Assembly (NCBI RefSeq): GCF_015645385.1 | Contig: NZ_JADOET010000007.1 | Location: forward strand, 147,234 to 211,233 | DNA from: Winogradskyella marina | GTDB taxonomy: Bacteria > Bacteroidota > Bacteroidia > Flavobacteriales > Flavobacteriaceae | DNA length: 64,000 nucleotides | Direction of reading: 5' to 3' | In this document: in pieces, positions 25,697-34,368 of the stretch | Numbering within the stretch: the stretch's first letter is position 1 | How the letters are laid out: the number at the start of each line of letters is the position of its first letter | The notes under the pieces: model-generated | Seen by the model: only the letters and a program-made list of their open reading frames with translations | Database searches by the model: none | What the model was told of the DNA's origin: nothing | Position numbers and translations under genes: made by a program

Positions 25697-25726
25697 GTGT
25701 AGTGGTAATTTATAAATATGTATAGT
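25697..25726. promoter_or_regulatory. Candidate operator, variant copy upstream of the regulator
   Basis: TGTAGTGGTAATTTATA (25697-25713) differs at three positions from TGTATAGGTAATGTATA in front of susC, and is followed by TATAGTT at 25720-25726. It lies about 105 bases upstream of the regulator start codon, as expected for autoregulation. The match is weaker than between the other two copies. Confidence 0.35.
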
Positions 25727-25856
25727 TAAATTTGATCGGTTACAAAGCTTTAATTTAACGTTATAACAATCCTAAAATACATATGTTGATGATATATTCT
25801 AAAAAAAAAATCCGATATTTAGGAAATTACACATATCACAATAAACAAACAACACT

Positions 25857-27650
25857 ATGGAGGAAGTTGGATTCGACATTTTAAATTTATTCATTGTACT
25901 ACTCTCGGCTTGGGGTGCTGGTGCGTTAATTAAACGTATTGGATATCCAGCTATTTTAGGAGAATTATTGATAGGTGTCATAATCGGTCCATCTCTACTC
26001 GGTCTAGTAGAATTATCTAGTACGTTACACATTATATCTGAAGCTGGTGTTATTTTACTAATGGCATACATTGGTATGGAAATAAACTTTAAAGACTTAG
26101 GTAAAGCCTCATGGGCAGGACTACTTGCTGCGGTTGGAGGTTTTGTGGTTCCATTTGCTTTAGGTTATTTTGTGGTCACGTTTTCTGGTGGTACAACAAT
26201 GGCAGGACTCTTTGTAGGTATTGCAGTTGGAGTAACGTCTTTAGCTACAAAAAGTCGTATTTTAGTTGATCTCGATTTATTAGACACACGAATTGCCTAT
26301 GTGTTAATGGCAGGTGCGTTAATTTCGGACACTTTAGCCCTAATTATTTTTGCCGGACTCTCCAGTTTTATTGATGCTGGTGCTGTAAACATGTCTGAGA
26401 TACTAATTATTGCTGGTAAAATAATATTGTTTTTTGCATTTTCTACAGGTTTCGGGCTTTATGTGCTTCCGAGAATTGGCAAATGGATGGCTAGTCGAAA
26501 CATAGATAACAGAACCACTTATTTTACATTATTACTTCTCATCGTTTTTGGGCTTTCAGAATTGGCGGAACTCGTAGGACTTCATGGTATTTTAGGAGCC
26601 TTTATTGCAGGTGTTTTTATAAAAGATGGTGTTTTTCATGAAAAAATAACTAAAGACATTACGCGTGTTTTTCACGACGTTTCTATAGGATTTATGGCCC
26701 CTATATTCTTCGTAACAGCAGGTTTTCATGTCACCTTAGATGTTTTTAAAACAGACTTAATGCTTTTGCTATTAATAGTAGGTGTCGCCTTTGTTGGAAA
26801 AATAGTTGGTACAATTTTATTCTATTTACCAAGTGGTAATGGCTGGCGAGAGGGCTTTGCAGTTGGAACAGGAATGAATGGTCGTGGTGCTGTAGAAATA
26901 GTTATTGCTGGTATTGGTTTACAAAAAGGTATAATCACTCAAGAAATATTCTCCATACTTGTTTTTATGGCCATTATAACCACACTTTCTGTACCAGTAC
27001 TATTAACCTGGTCCACAAATTGGTTAAAAAAACGAGGCGAATTGGTAAAACAATTCTCGAGAAAAGGATACCTATTTTTAAGTGCCAATCCATTGGCATT
27101 GTTATTAGGGAAACACTTAGCTGACGACAACAAAGTGGTTTTTATAGATGCTAACAAAACCAATTGTGAAAACGCAAAAAGTAAAGGCTTTGATTATGTT
27201 CATGGTAATATTTTAGAGGAATCTACGTTGAATGAGGCGGTTGCCAAAGATTTCCGAACATTTATAGCCTTAACGGTCAATAATGAAATTAATATGTTGG
27301 CATCACAGCTTATTAATGACACTGTATTTATTCCTGAAAAATTCGTAGCAATATCACCTCACAGTGGCGAAGGAGGCAGTATAAATATCCTTAATTCGAT
27401 TTCAGCTTCAACTTTGTTCTCTGGAAAGGTCGATATTCAATCGTGGATACAAAAAGTACAGGATTCCAACTATAAGGAAGTTGAAGTTTCTGTCAGTAAA
27501 AAAATAACAACACGAGAATGGCTTAAATCTCAGTTCAGTGAAGATAAAGATTTACTGCCATTGGTTATTATAGAAAGTACAGGAGCGAAACGTCCATTTA
27601 GGTACGATGATCATATCGATGCGGACGAAAAGATTATTTATATTGAGTAA
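25857..27650 (+). CDS. Kef-type cation/proton antiporter with C-terminal TrkA-like domain
   Basis: The 597-aa protein has a CPA2-type antiporter domain of about 12-13 membrane segments (about 5-390). Typical pieces are GYPAILGELLIGVIIGPSLLG and MNGRGAVEIVIAGIGLQKG. A Rossmann-like TrkA-N region (about 400-520, VVFIDANKTNCENAKSKGFDYVHGN) follows. The usual glycine-rich start of that Rossmann fold is replaced by LSANPLALLLG, so nucleotide binding may be altered. Family members exchange K+ or Na+ for H+. It is transcribed alone and divergently from the PUL regulator, with a strong terminator after its stop. No link with glycan use is evident. The start ATG is followed by the membrane domain within 8 residues, as usual. 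Confidence 0.92.
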   Translation: MEEVGFDILNLFIVLLSAWGAGALIKRIGYPAILGELLIGVIIGPSLLGLVELSSTLHIISEAGVILLMAYIGMEINFKDLGKASWAGLLAAVGGFVVPFALGYFVVTFSGGTTMAGLFVGIAVGVTSLATKSRILVDLDLLDTRIAYVLMAGALISDTLALIIFAGLSSFIDAGAVNMSEILIIAGKIILFFAFSTGFGLYVLPRIGKWMASRNIDNRTTYFTLLLLIVFGLSELAELVGLHGILGAFIAGVFIKDGVFHEKITKDITRVFHDVSIGFMAPIFFVTAGFHVTLDVFKTDLMLLLLIVGVAFVGKIVGTILFYLPSGNGWREGFAVGTGMNGRGAVEIVIAGIGLQKGIITQEIFSILVFMAIITTLSVPVLLTWSTNWLKKRGELVKQFSRKGYLFLSANPLALLLGKHLADDNKVVFIDANKTNCENAKSKGFDYVHGNILEESTLNEAVAKDFRTFIALTVNNEINMLASQLINDTVFIPEKFVAISPHSGEGGSINILNSISASTLFSGKVDIQSWIQKVQDSNYKEVEVSVSKKITTREWLKSQFSEDKDLLPLVIIESTGAKRPFRYDDHIDADEKIIYIE

Positions 27651-27667
27651 TTATTTTTTCTAAATGA

Positions 27668-27705
27668 CAAAAGCCTTTATTTTTCGATAAAGGCTTTTGT
27701 GTTTT
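27668..27705 (+). terminator. Intrinsic terminator after the antiporter gene
   Basis: Perfect 13-base arms CAAAAGCCTTTAT (27668-27680) and ATAAAGGCTTTTG (27687-27699) surround a TTTTCG loop and are followed by T-rich sequence. Confidence 0.92.
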
Positions 27706-27864
27706 TAGCTGTAATTCGTTTTAACTTTTCATTTAAATACGCATAAGGAATTGGCTTCGCCGAGCCCCTTTACAACATTTTTAGAATAGCCAATCCAATA
27801 ATTTGGAATGTATTTTTTGATTAAAAACAGGACGGAAAGCGAGCTAACCTCCAATTTTTAAACC

Positions 27865-27896
27865 AAAAAAGCCGAAAACTTTCGTTTTCGGCTTTT
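27865..27896 (-). terminator. Terminator after the tRNA genes
   Basis: Perfect arms AAAAGCCGAAAAC (27867-27879) and GTTTTCGGCTTTT (27884-27896) with a TTTC loop. The A-run at 27865-27870 gives a T-run on the minus strand, downstream of the tRNA-Leu gene. Confidence 0.88.
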
Positions 27897-27902
27897 CATC
27901 TG

Positions 27903-27986
27903 TACTGAAGACGGGACTTGAACCCGTACGTCCCAAGGGACATTGGATTTTAAGTCCAACGTGTCTACCAATTCCACCACTTCAGC
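27903..27986 (-). tRNA. tRNA-Leu (anticodon UAA)
   Basis: The minus strand folds as a type II tRNA: acceptor stem GCTGAAG/CTTCAGT (with one G-U pair), D-arm GTGGAATTGGTAGACAC, anticodon stem-loop TTGGA-CTTAAAA-TCCAA with anticodon TAA, a long variable arm (TGTCCCTTGGGACGT) and T-arm CGGGTTCAAGTCCCG. The CCA end is not encoded. Confidence 0.96.
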
Positions 27987-28027
27987 ATTTAGTTACGGAC
28001 AGTAACTAAAATTGGTATATTATATCG

Positions 28028-28099
28028 AGCGAAAGATGGGATTTGAACCCACGACCTCCACCTTGGCAAGGTGATGCTCTACCCCTGAGCTACTTTCGC
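28028..28099 (-). tRNA. tRNA-Gly (anticodon GCC)
   Basis: The minus strand gives acceptor stem GCGAAAG/CTTTCGC, D-arm AGCTCAGGGGTAGAGC, anticodon stem-loop CACC-TTGCCAA-GGTG with anticodon GCC, T-arm GTGGGTTCAAATCCCAT and discriminator U. The CCA end is not encoded. It lies 41 bases upstream of the tRNA-Leu gene and probably shares its transcript. Confidence 0.96.
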
Positions 28100-28392
28100 A
28101 ATTTTTATGAACATTTTCGCTGTAAAAGCGGATGCAAATTTAAAATTTTAATCTTAAAAGCAAAGCCTTTTTTGAAAATAAATTAAAAAATTTTAATCAG
28201 CGTCCAATTCTAATAAAATACATTCATTTAAGATGTCATAATTATTAGATTTCTAAAGCTTCAAAAGTTAAGCTACTTTGCTCGTTTTGAACAATTAAAC
28301 AACAAATAGAACAATCAAACCAATTCACTTTATCTATTAAGAACAATTAGTCTATAATCTTGTTTCTAACAGAGAAATGGTCTAAATTTTTT

Positions 28393-31005
28393 TTAAGCCT
28401 GCTTTTTCTTAACCAACATTCGCTTAATTTCATTGAGTTTCATCAAGGCTTCAACCGGAGTTAATGTATCAATGTCTGTGTGTAAAATTTCATCTTTAAT
28501 ATCTTCTAAAAGCGGATCATCGAGATTAAAAAAGCTTAATTGCAAATCATCTTTCAAGCTTTTTACTTTATCTGTTAACTCTTCGCTAGAATGTGATCTC
28601 TCTAATTTTGATAAAATTTTATTCGCACGACGAATAACTTGCTGTGGCATTCCTGCCATTTTAGCCACATGAATACCAAAACTGTGTTCGCTTCCGCCTT
28701 CAACTAGTTTTCTTACAAAAAGCACATTGTCCTTTAATTCTTTTACAGCGACGTTAAAGTTTTTAATCCGGTTGAAGGTTTCCGTCATTTCATTCAACTC
28801 ATGATAATGCGTTGCAAACAATGTTTTTGGTTTTGATGGATGCTCGTGCAAATATTCACTAATGGCCCAAGCGATAGAAATCCCATCATAGGTACTGGTT
28901 CCTCTTCCTATTTCATCTAACAACACCAAACTGCGGTCTGAAATATTATTTAGAATTGAAGCTGTTTCATTCATCTCCACCATGAAGGTCGATTCTCCCA
29001 TCGAAATATTATCACTTGCTCCTACTCTCGTAAAAATCTTATCGACCAAGCCAATTCGTGCTTCTTCAGCCGGCACAAAACTTCCAATTTGTGCTAACAA
29101 TACTATTAAGGCTGTCTGTCTCAGAATTGCCGATTTACCAGACATATTCGGACCAGTAATCATAATAATTTGTTGCGATTCTCTGTCTAAAAATAAATCG
29201 TTAGCAATATAAGGCTCTCCAATTGGCAATTGCTGTTCAATCACAGGGTGACGACCATCTTTGATTTCCAAATCGAAACTATTATCAATCTGAGGATACA
29301 CGTATTTATTAGATTTTGCCAAACTCGCAAAACCACATAAACAATCTAGTTGACCAATCAGTTGTGCATTTTGTTGTACCGACACAATAAATTGATGCAT
29401 CCAAGTGACTAATTCCGAAAATAATTGTTGTTCAATTACTAAAATGCGCTCTTCTGCCCCTAGGATTTTAGCTTCGTATTCTTTAAGTTCTTCGGTAATG
29501 TAACGTTCTGCATTGACCAAGGTTTGCTTACGTATCCATTCTTCTGGAACTTTATCTTTATGTGAATTCCGAACTTCAATATAATAACCAAAAACGTTAT
29601 TAGACGCAATTTTTAACGATGTGATGCCTGTACGCTCACTTTCGCGCTTTAGCATGTTGTCTAAATAGGTTTTTCCAGATTGTGACAAACCACGTAGTTC
29701 ATCCAATTCTTCCGAAAACCCATTGGCAATCGTATGTCCTTTTAAGACATTAACTGGTGCCTCTTCGTTTAAGGTTTCCTTTATTTTTTCACGCAATAAA
29801 TCACAGCGATGTAAATTATCGCCTAATACTTTTAGAGCGTCATTCTCGCACGATTCAGCGACTGACTTTATAGGCACAATGGCTTCCAAAGAGTTTTTAA
29901 GCTGAATCACTTCGCGAGGACTCACTTTAGTCGTGGCTATTTTTGAAATGAGACGCTCTATATCTCCAATATGTTTTATTTGCCCTTGAATCTTTTGAAG
30001 CACCGATTCATTTTCCAATAGGTATTTTACGACTTCGTGACGTTGTTTTATTTTTTCGGCATGCTTTAAAGGTAGCGCTAACCAACGTTTCAGCGTTCGT
30101 CCTCCCATTGCTGAAATGGTTTTGTCAATGACATTAATTAACGTTACAGCATTGGCATTGGTGGAATTGTAAAGTTCTAAATTCCGAATCGTGAATTTAT
30201 CCATCCACACATAATCGTCGGTGGCAATTCTTGAAATTGTTGCAATATGCTCCAACTTATTATGACGCGTTTCCCCTAAATAATGCAATACAACACCTGA
30301 AGCAATAATTCCTTCATACAAATCTTCAATTCCGAAGCCTTTTAGCGTTTTGGTATTGAAATGTTTGGTTAAGGTTTCATGCGCATAATCGGCTTGAAAT
30401 ACCCAATCTTCCAAATAAAAGGTATGAAAATCATTTCCGAAGGTTTCAGAAAACACCTTTCGACTTTGTTTTGAAATTAAAACCTCGCTCGGATTAAAAT
30501 TCTGAAGCAACTTATCAATATACTCTGCATTCCCTTGGGAGGTTAAAAATTCGCCAGTTGAAATATCTAAAAACGATACTCCAATGCGTTGTTTTTCAAA
30601 ATAAACAGACGCTAAAAAGTTGTTAGATTTTGAATGTAGAATATCATCATTAAAAGCCACTCCTGGTGTTACCAATTCTGTGACACCACGTTTTACAATG
30701 GTTTTAGTTTGCTTTGGATCCTCTAACTGGTCGCAAATAGCAACGCGTTCACCTGCCCTTACCAGTTTTGGCAAGTAGGTATTTAAGGAATGATGCGGAA
30801 AACCAGCCAATTCCGTTTCGCTATCACTTCCAGCTCCGCGTTTGGTAAGAATGATATCTAAAATTTTAGAGGCCTTTACAGCATCGGTACCAAAAGTTTC
30901 GTAAAAATCGCCAACACGAAACAACAATAAGGCATCAGGATATTTAACCTTGATGGCATTATACTGCTTCATTAATGGTGTTACTTTTTTTGCCTTTTTA
31001 GCCAA
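28393..31005 (-). CDS. mutS: DNA mismatch repair protein MutS
   Basis: The 870-aa protein has the complete MutS layout. The mismatch-recognition loop [11 protein letters not shown] has the Phe34-Tyr35-Glu36 motif. The connector, lever and clamp domains follow, then the ATPase domain with Walker A GPNMSGKS at 618-625, [14 protein letters not shown] and the signature [10 protein letters not shown]. It recognises mispaired or looped DNA and recruits MutL. The start codon is TTG at 31005. The residues after it ([15 protein letters not shown]) match the conserved N-terminus of flavobacterial MutS, and no ATG is available at a suitable place, so TTG is preferred. It has no close partner in an operon. 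Confidence 0.97.
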   Translation of the reverse strand: MAKKAKKVTPLMKQYNAIKVKYPDALLLFRVGDFYETFGTDAVKASKILDIILTKRGAGSDSETELAGFPHHSLNTYLPKLVRAGERVAICDQLEDPKQTKTIVKRGVTELVTPGVAFNDDILHSKSNNFLASVYFEKQRIGVSFLDISTGEFLTSQGNAEYIDKLLQNFNPSEVLISKQSRKVFSETFGNDFHTFYLEDWVFQADYAHETLTKHFNTKTLKGFGIEDLYEGIIASGVVLHYLGETRHNKLEHIATISRIATDDYVWMDKFTIRNLELYNSTNANAVTLINVIDKTISAMGGRTLKRWLALPLKHAEKIKQRHEVVKYLLENESVLQKIQGQIKHIGDIERLISKIATTKVSPREVIQLKNSLEAIVPIKSVAESCENDALKVLGDNLHRCDLLREKIKETLNEEAPVNVLKGHTIANGFSEELDELRGLSQSGKTYLDNMLKRESERTGITSLKIASNNVFGYYIEVRNSHKDKVPEEWIRKQTLVNAERYITEELKEYEAKILGAEERILVIEQQLFSELVTWMHQFIVSVQQNAQLIGQLDCLCGFASLAKSNKYVYPQIDNSFDLEIKDGRHPVIEQQLPIGEPYIANDLFLDRESQQIIMITGPNMSGKSAILRQTALIVLLAQIGSFVPAEEARIGLVDKIFTRVGASDNISMGESTFMVEMNETASILNNISDRSLVLLDEIGRGTSTYDGISIAWAISEYLHEHPSKPKTLFATHYHELNEMTETFNRIKNFNVAVKELKDNVLFVRKLVEGGSEHSFGIHVAKMAGMPQQVIRRANKILSKLERSHSSEELTDKVKSLKDDLQLSFFNLDDPLLEDIKDEILHTDIDTLTPVEALMKLNEIKRMLVKKKQA

Positions 31006-31130
31006 TGGAAATCTGGTTTTAAGTTATATTTTTGTCTCAATAATTAGCGAGATTACAAATTTACTTATATTTTGAGGGTTATTGAAGCCGTAGAACTATA
31101 AGTTATTTACAGATGTTGATAACGTTACTC

Positions 31131-31162
31131 GACCTAGCAGGTTTTTAAAACCTAGCAGGTCT
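31131..31162. repeat. REP-like repeat, GACCTAGCAGGT type
   Basis: Two CCTAGCAGGT units surround a T/A spacer, with palindromic outer ends GACCT/AGGTC. It is related to the element at 31261-31292. It lies between the starts of mutS (-) and the SpoU methyltransferase (+). Confidence 0.7.
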
Positions 31163-31260
31163 TTTTGAAATTGAACTTTAAGTAGAAACTTCACACTAAA
31201 CAGAACGAATACACTTGAGAACATTTTACGAGTGAAAATTATTTACAAATTAACATTTTA

Positions 31261-31292
31261 GACCTGCAAGGTTTTAAAAACCTGCAAGGTCT
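31261..31292. repeat. REP-like repeat, GACCTGCAAGGT type
   Basis: ACCTGCAAGGT occurs twice around TTTTAAAA, with outer ends GACCT/AGGTC. It ends 8 bases before the methyltransferase start codon, so it will form part of the mRNA leader of that gene. Confidence 0.7.
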
Positions 31293-31300
31293 CCTAAGCA

Positions 31301-31843
31301 ATGAACATGCGCAAACTAAAAAACGAAGAATTAGATAGATTAGAAGTTTCAGAATTTAAAAAAGCTGAAAAATCGCCCATTATTATTGTTTTAGATAATA
31401 TAAGAAGCCTAAATAATATTGGCTCTGTATTTAGAACAAGTGATGCCTTCCTAATCGAAAAGATTTATCTCTGTGGAATTACAGCAACTCCACCTCACAA
31501 CGATATAAGAAAAACCGCTTTGGGAAGTACCGAAACCGTTGATTGGGAATATGCGAAAAACACCTTAGATATTGTCGAAAAATTAAAGGCTAAAAACACT
31601 ACTATTTGTTCTATTGAACAGGCGGAAAGCGCAACCATGCTCAACGACTTTCAACCGCAACCGAATGAAAAATATGCCTTTGTTTTTGGTAATGAAGTTA
31701 AAGGTGTGGCTCAAGGTGTGGTGGATGCTAGTGATGTGGTGATTGAAATTCCGCAGTTTGGGACTAAACATTCATTAAATATTTCGGTGAGTTGTGGTGT
31801 TGTGGTTTGGGATGTGTTTTCTAAAATAGATGTTAGACGTTAG
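31301..31843 (+). CDS. SpoU/TrmH-family RNA 2'-O-methyltransferase
   Basis: The 180-aa protein is a minimal SPOUT methyltransferase without an extra RNA-binding domain. Motif 1 is IIIVLDNIRSLNNIGSVFRTSDAF (about 27-50). Motif 2 is YAFVFGNEVKGVAQGVVD (about 125-142) and motif 3 is IEIPQFGTKHSLNISVSCGVVVWD (about 148-171), which forms the knotted SAM site. It should methylate a ribose in tRNA or rRNA; the site is not predictable. The start is ATG at 31301, and a second ATG two codons later is equally possible. It lies between a REP-like element and an inverted-repeat element and appears to be transcribed alone. Confidence 0.9.
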   Translation: MNMRKLKNEELDRLEVSEFKKAEKSPIIIVLDNIRSLNNIGSVFRTSDAFLIEKIYLCGITATPPHNDIRKTALGSTETVDWEYAKNTLDIVEKLKAKNTTICSIEQAESATMLNDFQPQPNEKYAFVFGNEVKGVAQGVVDASDVVIEIPQFGTKHSLNISVSCGVVVWDVFSKIDVRR

Positions 31844-31853
31844 ACCAATGTAT

Positions 31854-31933
31854 GTCATTTCGAGCTTGCCGAGAAATCTCAACTTTAACTTTCACATATT
31901 TTTAATTAGATTCCTCGGCAAGCTCGGAATGAC
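31854..31933. repeat. Inverted-repeat element (GTCATTTCGAGC family)
   Basis: The left arm is 31854-31879, beginning GTCATTTCGAGCTTGCCGAG. The right arm is 31908-31933, beginning AGATTCCTCGGCAAGCTCGG. They are imperfect inverse complements around a 28-base spacer. A single arm of the same family occurs at 32717-32744. It fills the gap between two genes and would form a long hairpin if transcribed. Confidence 0.8.
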
Positions 31934-31961
31934 AAAAAGGACAAATCATAATTTGAATTCA

Positions 31962-32627
31962 ATGAAAAAACCTTGGCCAACAAAAGACGCCATGCAACAA
32001 GTTTACGACATGCATCTTTGGGGCGGAAAAGACTTTGACTTCTACTCTGGCTCTGGATCTCATAATGCTAAAATTGTTGAACCTTATTTAAATAGTGTTA
32101 TTACTTTTTTAAAATCTCATAATAATTCTCTGACGGTTTGCGATTTGGGTTGTGGCGATTTTAATATAGGTAAACAATTGACCAAATACACTAAAAGGTA
32201 TATGGCAATTGATATTGTTGAGAACCTGATTGAACGCAACAAAAAAATGTTCAAAGCTGACAATTTAGAGTTCCTTTCTTTAGATATTGTGGAAGATGAC
32301 TTACCAAAAGCAGATTGTGTGATTTTAAGACAGGTTTTACAACATTTATCGAATCCTGAAATTGAAAAAATTGTTAGAAAACTAAAGAACTATAAATATG
32401 TAATTCTTACTGAACATTTACCTGTTGAGAATTTTAAACCGAATATTGACATTATTTCTGGTCAAGGGATTAGAATTAAAAAAAAGAGTGGTGTTAATGT
32501 GTTGGAAACGCCTTTTAATTTAGAAGTTAAAGCTGTAAAAACCTTAAGTGAAATTGTTCCTGAAGATGAAAAAGGGATTATTGTGACTAAGCTTTTGGAA
32601 ACTATTACACGAAGTTTCACTGCGTAA
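31962..32627 (+). CDS. Class I SAM-dependent methyltransferase
   Basis: The protein has 221 residues from the ATG at 31962. A longer frame from 31830 would run through the inverted-repeat element and overlap the preceding gene, so the internal start (MKKPWPTKDAMQQVYDMHLWGG) is chosen. The SAM-binding motif I is VCDLGCGDFNIGKQL (about 57-71), followed by MAIDIVENLIERNKKMF and a post-I acidic residue. The later part, CVILRQVLQHLSNPEIEKIVRKL, fits motifs II and III of the Rossmann methyltransferase fold. The substrate is not known. It may share a transcript with the SpoU methyltransferase 118 bases upstream, unless the repeat between them interrupts it. Confidence 0.8.
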   Translation: MKKPWPTKDAMQQVYDMHLWGGKDFDFYSGSGSHNAKIVEPYLNSVITFLKSHNNSLTVCDLGCGDFNIGKQLTKYTKRYMAIDIVENLIERNKKMFKADNLEFLSLDIVEDDLPKADCVILRQVLQHLSNPEIEKIVRKLKNYKYVILTEHLPVENFKPNIDIISGQGIRIKKKSGVNVLETPFNLEVKAVKTLSEIVPEDEKGIIVTKLLETITRSFTA

Positions 32628-32716
32628 ACACAGAGATTCACAGAGAATGTTTGACAGGAATTTCACTAAATTATACGAATGTAAACAGACTAAAATCTTT
32701 TCTAGATTAGAATAAT

Positions 32717-32744
32717 GAGATTTCTCGGCTTCGCTCGAAATGAC
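32717..32744. repeat. Single arm of the GTCATTTCGAGC repeat family
   Basis: The inverse complement reads GTCATTTCGAGCGAAGCCGA and on to AGAAATCTC. It is close to the left arm of the element at 31854-31933, but no partner arm is visible nearby. Confidence 0.65.
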
Positions 32745-32787
32745 AAAACTAATGACTTATAAGTACTGCCTATCGTATACAAACATC

Positions 32788-33918
32788 TCAGGACTCATTT
32801 ATCTGACTCAACAACCACAAATAATCCTCACGAGACTTCACAAAATCCCGATCCGAAATATCAATAATCTTAACATTCATGTCTTGTTGGCTTTTTAAGA
32901 ACTCAAGATAGCCTGCATTTATTTTTTCGAGGTAATCGTCTTTTATGTCTTTTTCGTAATTACGACCTCGTTTTTTAATATTTGCCTGAAGTCTTTCTGT
33001 GTTTTGATAGAGATACACGTATAAATCTGGTTTGGCAATATCTTTATATACTTGGTAAAAAAGCTTTCTGTACAACCTAAACTCGTCTTCTGGCAAGGTT
33101 ATTTTTGAGAATATTAACGATTTAAACACGTCATAATCACTCACCATAAAATCCTTAAACAAATCCAGTTGCGATAAATCGTCACTAATTTGTTGGTAAC
33201 GATCCGCTAAAAAAGACATTTCTAAAGTAAAGGCATAACGTTCTGGTTCCTTATAGAATTTTGGTAAAAACGGATTGTCTGCAAAACGCTCTAAAATTAA
33301 TTTCGCATTAAAATCATTAGAAATCTTATTTGCCAAACTCGTTTTTCCTGCACCAATATTACCTTCTAAAGCGATGTAATTATAATTGTTAAACGTGTAG
33401 GCTTTTTTCGGGTTTTTAAGCCAAATATTAACCGGTTCTATTTCCGAATCGTCTTTACATTCTAATAATAAGTCTTCAATGGATGTTTTTAATAGTGGAT
33501 GCTCAACATCTTTTGCAATATCTACCAACGGTTGTAAAACAAACTTCCTGTTTTGAAGTCGAGGATGCGGAATTATCAATGTTTTCTCTTCAATTACTTC
33601 ATCTTCAAAAAACAAAATATCTAAATCTATTTCTCGAGATTCATAGCCTTTTGTCGTTTTGGTTTTTCGTCCTAAATCCGACTCAATAGTTTGTAATTCT
33701 TTTAAAACCTTTTTTGGCTTCAATTCAGTTTCAACCTTTACACAAGCATTAAAAAAGTCGTCACCTTCAAATCCCAAAGCTGGCGTTTTATAAACTTTAG
33801 AAATCTTCTTAACAGCACCAATACGTTCAAAAATAGCATCTACAGCAGATTGCAAATATTGCAATTTGTGCCCTTTGTTACTTCCTAATGCTATGTGAAT
33901 GGTTTTGGTTGGCTTCAT
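32788..33918 (-). CDS. folK: Bifunctional HPPK (FolK)-deoxynucleoside kinase
   Basis: The 376-aa fusion protein has an N-terminal HPPK domain (about 1-160). Its motifs are ALGSNKGHKLQYL, GYESREIDLDILFF with the metal-binding acids (92-104), and IIPHPRLQNRKFVLQPL (115-131). It transfers pyrophosphate to the pterin in folate synthesis. The C-terminal part (about 178-376) is a deoxynucleoside kinase with P-loop GNIGAGKT (186-193), the ERFADNPFLPKFY region and the lid KKRGRNYEKDI. It phosphorylates deoxynucleosides for salvage. This fusion is a known arrangement in Flavobacteriia, so it is unlikely to be an assembly error. It is monocistronic. Confidence 0.93.
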   Translation of the reverse strand: MKPTKTIHIALGSNKGHKLQYLQSAVDAIFERIGAVKKISKVYKTPALGFEGDDFFNACVKVETELKPKKVLKELQTIESDLGRKTKTTKGYESREIDLDILFFEDEVIEEKTLIIPHPRLQNRKFVLQPLVDIAKDVEHPLLKTSIEDLLLECKDDSEIEPVNIWLKNPKKAYTFNNYNYIALEGNIGAGKTSLANKISNDFNAKLILERFADNPFLPKFYKEPERYAFTLEMSFLADRYQQISDDLSQLDLFKDFMVSDYDVFKSLIFSKITLPEDEFRLYRKLFYQVYKDIAKPDLYVYLYQNTERLQANIKKRGRNYEKDIKDDYLEKINAGYLEFLKSQQDMNVKIIDISDRDFVKSREDYLWLLSQINES

Positions 33919-34368
33919 TGAAACTTCAAAAATAACTAAAACAAAATCTATTATGCTAATGATATGCTCGTCTTGTTGATAAATGTTTAAAAAAGATATA
34001 AGACCGCTTGGCTGTTAGAACCAAGAATGAAGACTTAAGTCGAACTAGCAGACAAACAGTAATTATCCAAAAATAAAATTGCATCTCAAGCCGTAAAAAA
34101 TATTAGTACCAAAATATTTTCCACATAGAACAGATTAAAAGACCGTTAAAACTTCTTTCCAGAACCTACAGCTTAACAACAAACAACTCAACATCAGTTA
34201 ACTTACATGTTTTTTCTTTACGACTTAGTATGTTTGAGAGCATTAAACTTCATACCACTTTCTTCAAACCAACATCTCACAGTCCGCCTCTGTCTTCGGA
34301 CTTTTTCTTCCGTCTTCCCTCAGAATTATCCCTTATATTTACACAAAACAAACTACCAACTCCCAAAT
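33919..34368. other. 450-base intergenic region with one dispersed repeat arm
   Basis: The region separates the divergent folK-dNK and transporter genes. A frame can be read from 34207 into the transporter, but its residues look random and the family N-terminus begins at 34369, so it was not counted. A repeat arm occurs at 34001-34038. No clear promoter was found. Confidence 0.55.
34001..34038. repeat. Arm of the AGACCGCT...AAGACTT repeat family
   Basis: It starts AGACCGCTTGGCTGTTAGAA and ends AAGAATGAAGACTTAA. The same pattern occurs as two inverted arms around 38839-39029. Only one arm is visible here. Confidence 0.65.

Noticed and set aside
28100..28392. Further tRNA or small RNA gene behind mutS
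   Set aside because: No cloverleaf or terminator could be seen in this AT-rich gap; it may just hold the tRNA promoter.
31131..31292. CRISPR array
   Set aside because: Only two diverged palindromic units with unequal spacing and no cas genes.
31830..31961. N-terminal extension of the methyltransferase
   Set aside because: It reads through an inverted-repeat element and overlaps the preceding gene; the ATG at 31962 gives the conserved beginning.
34207..34368. 54-residue N-terminal extension of the queuosine precursor transporter
   Set aside because: The residues show no family pattern. The transporter begins at MPLKDKLLAQRIYLI.
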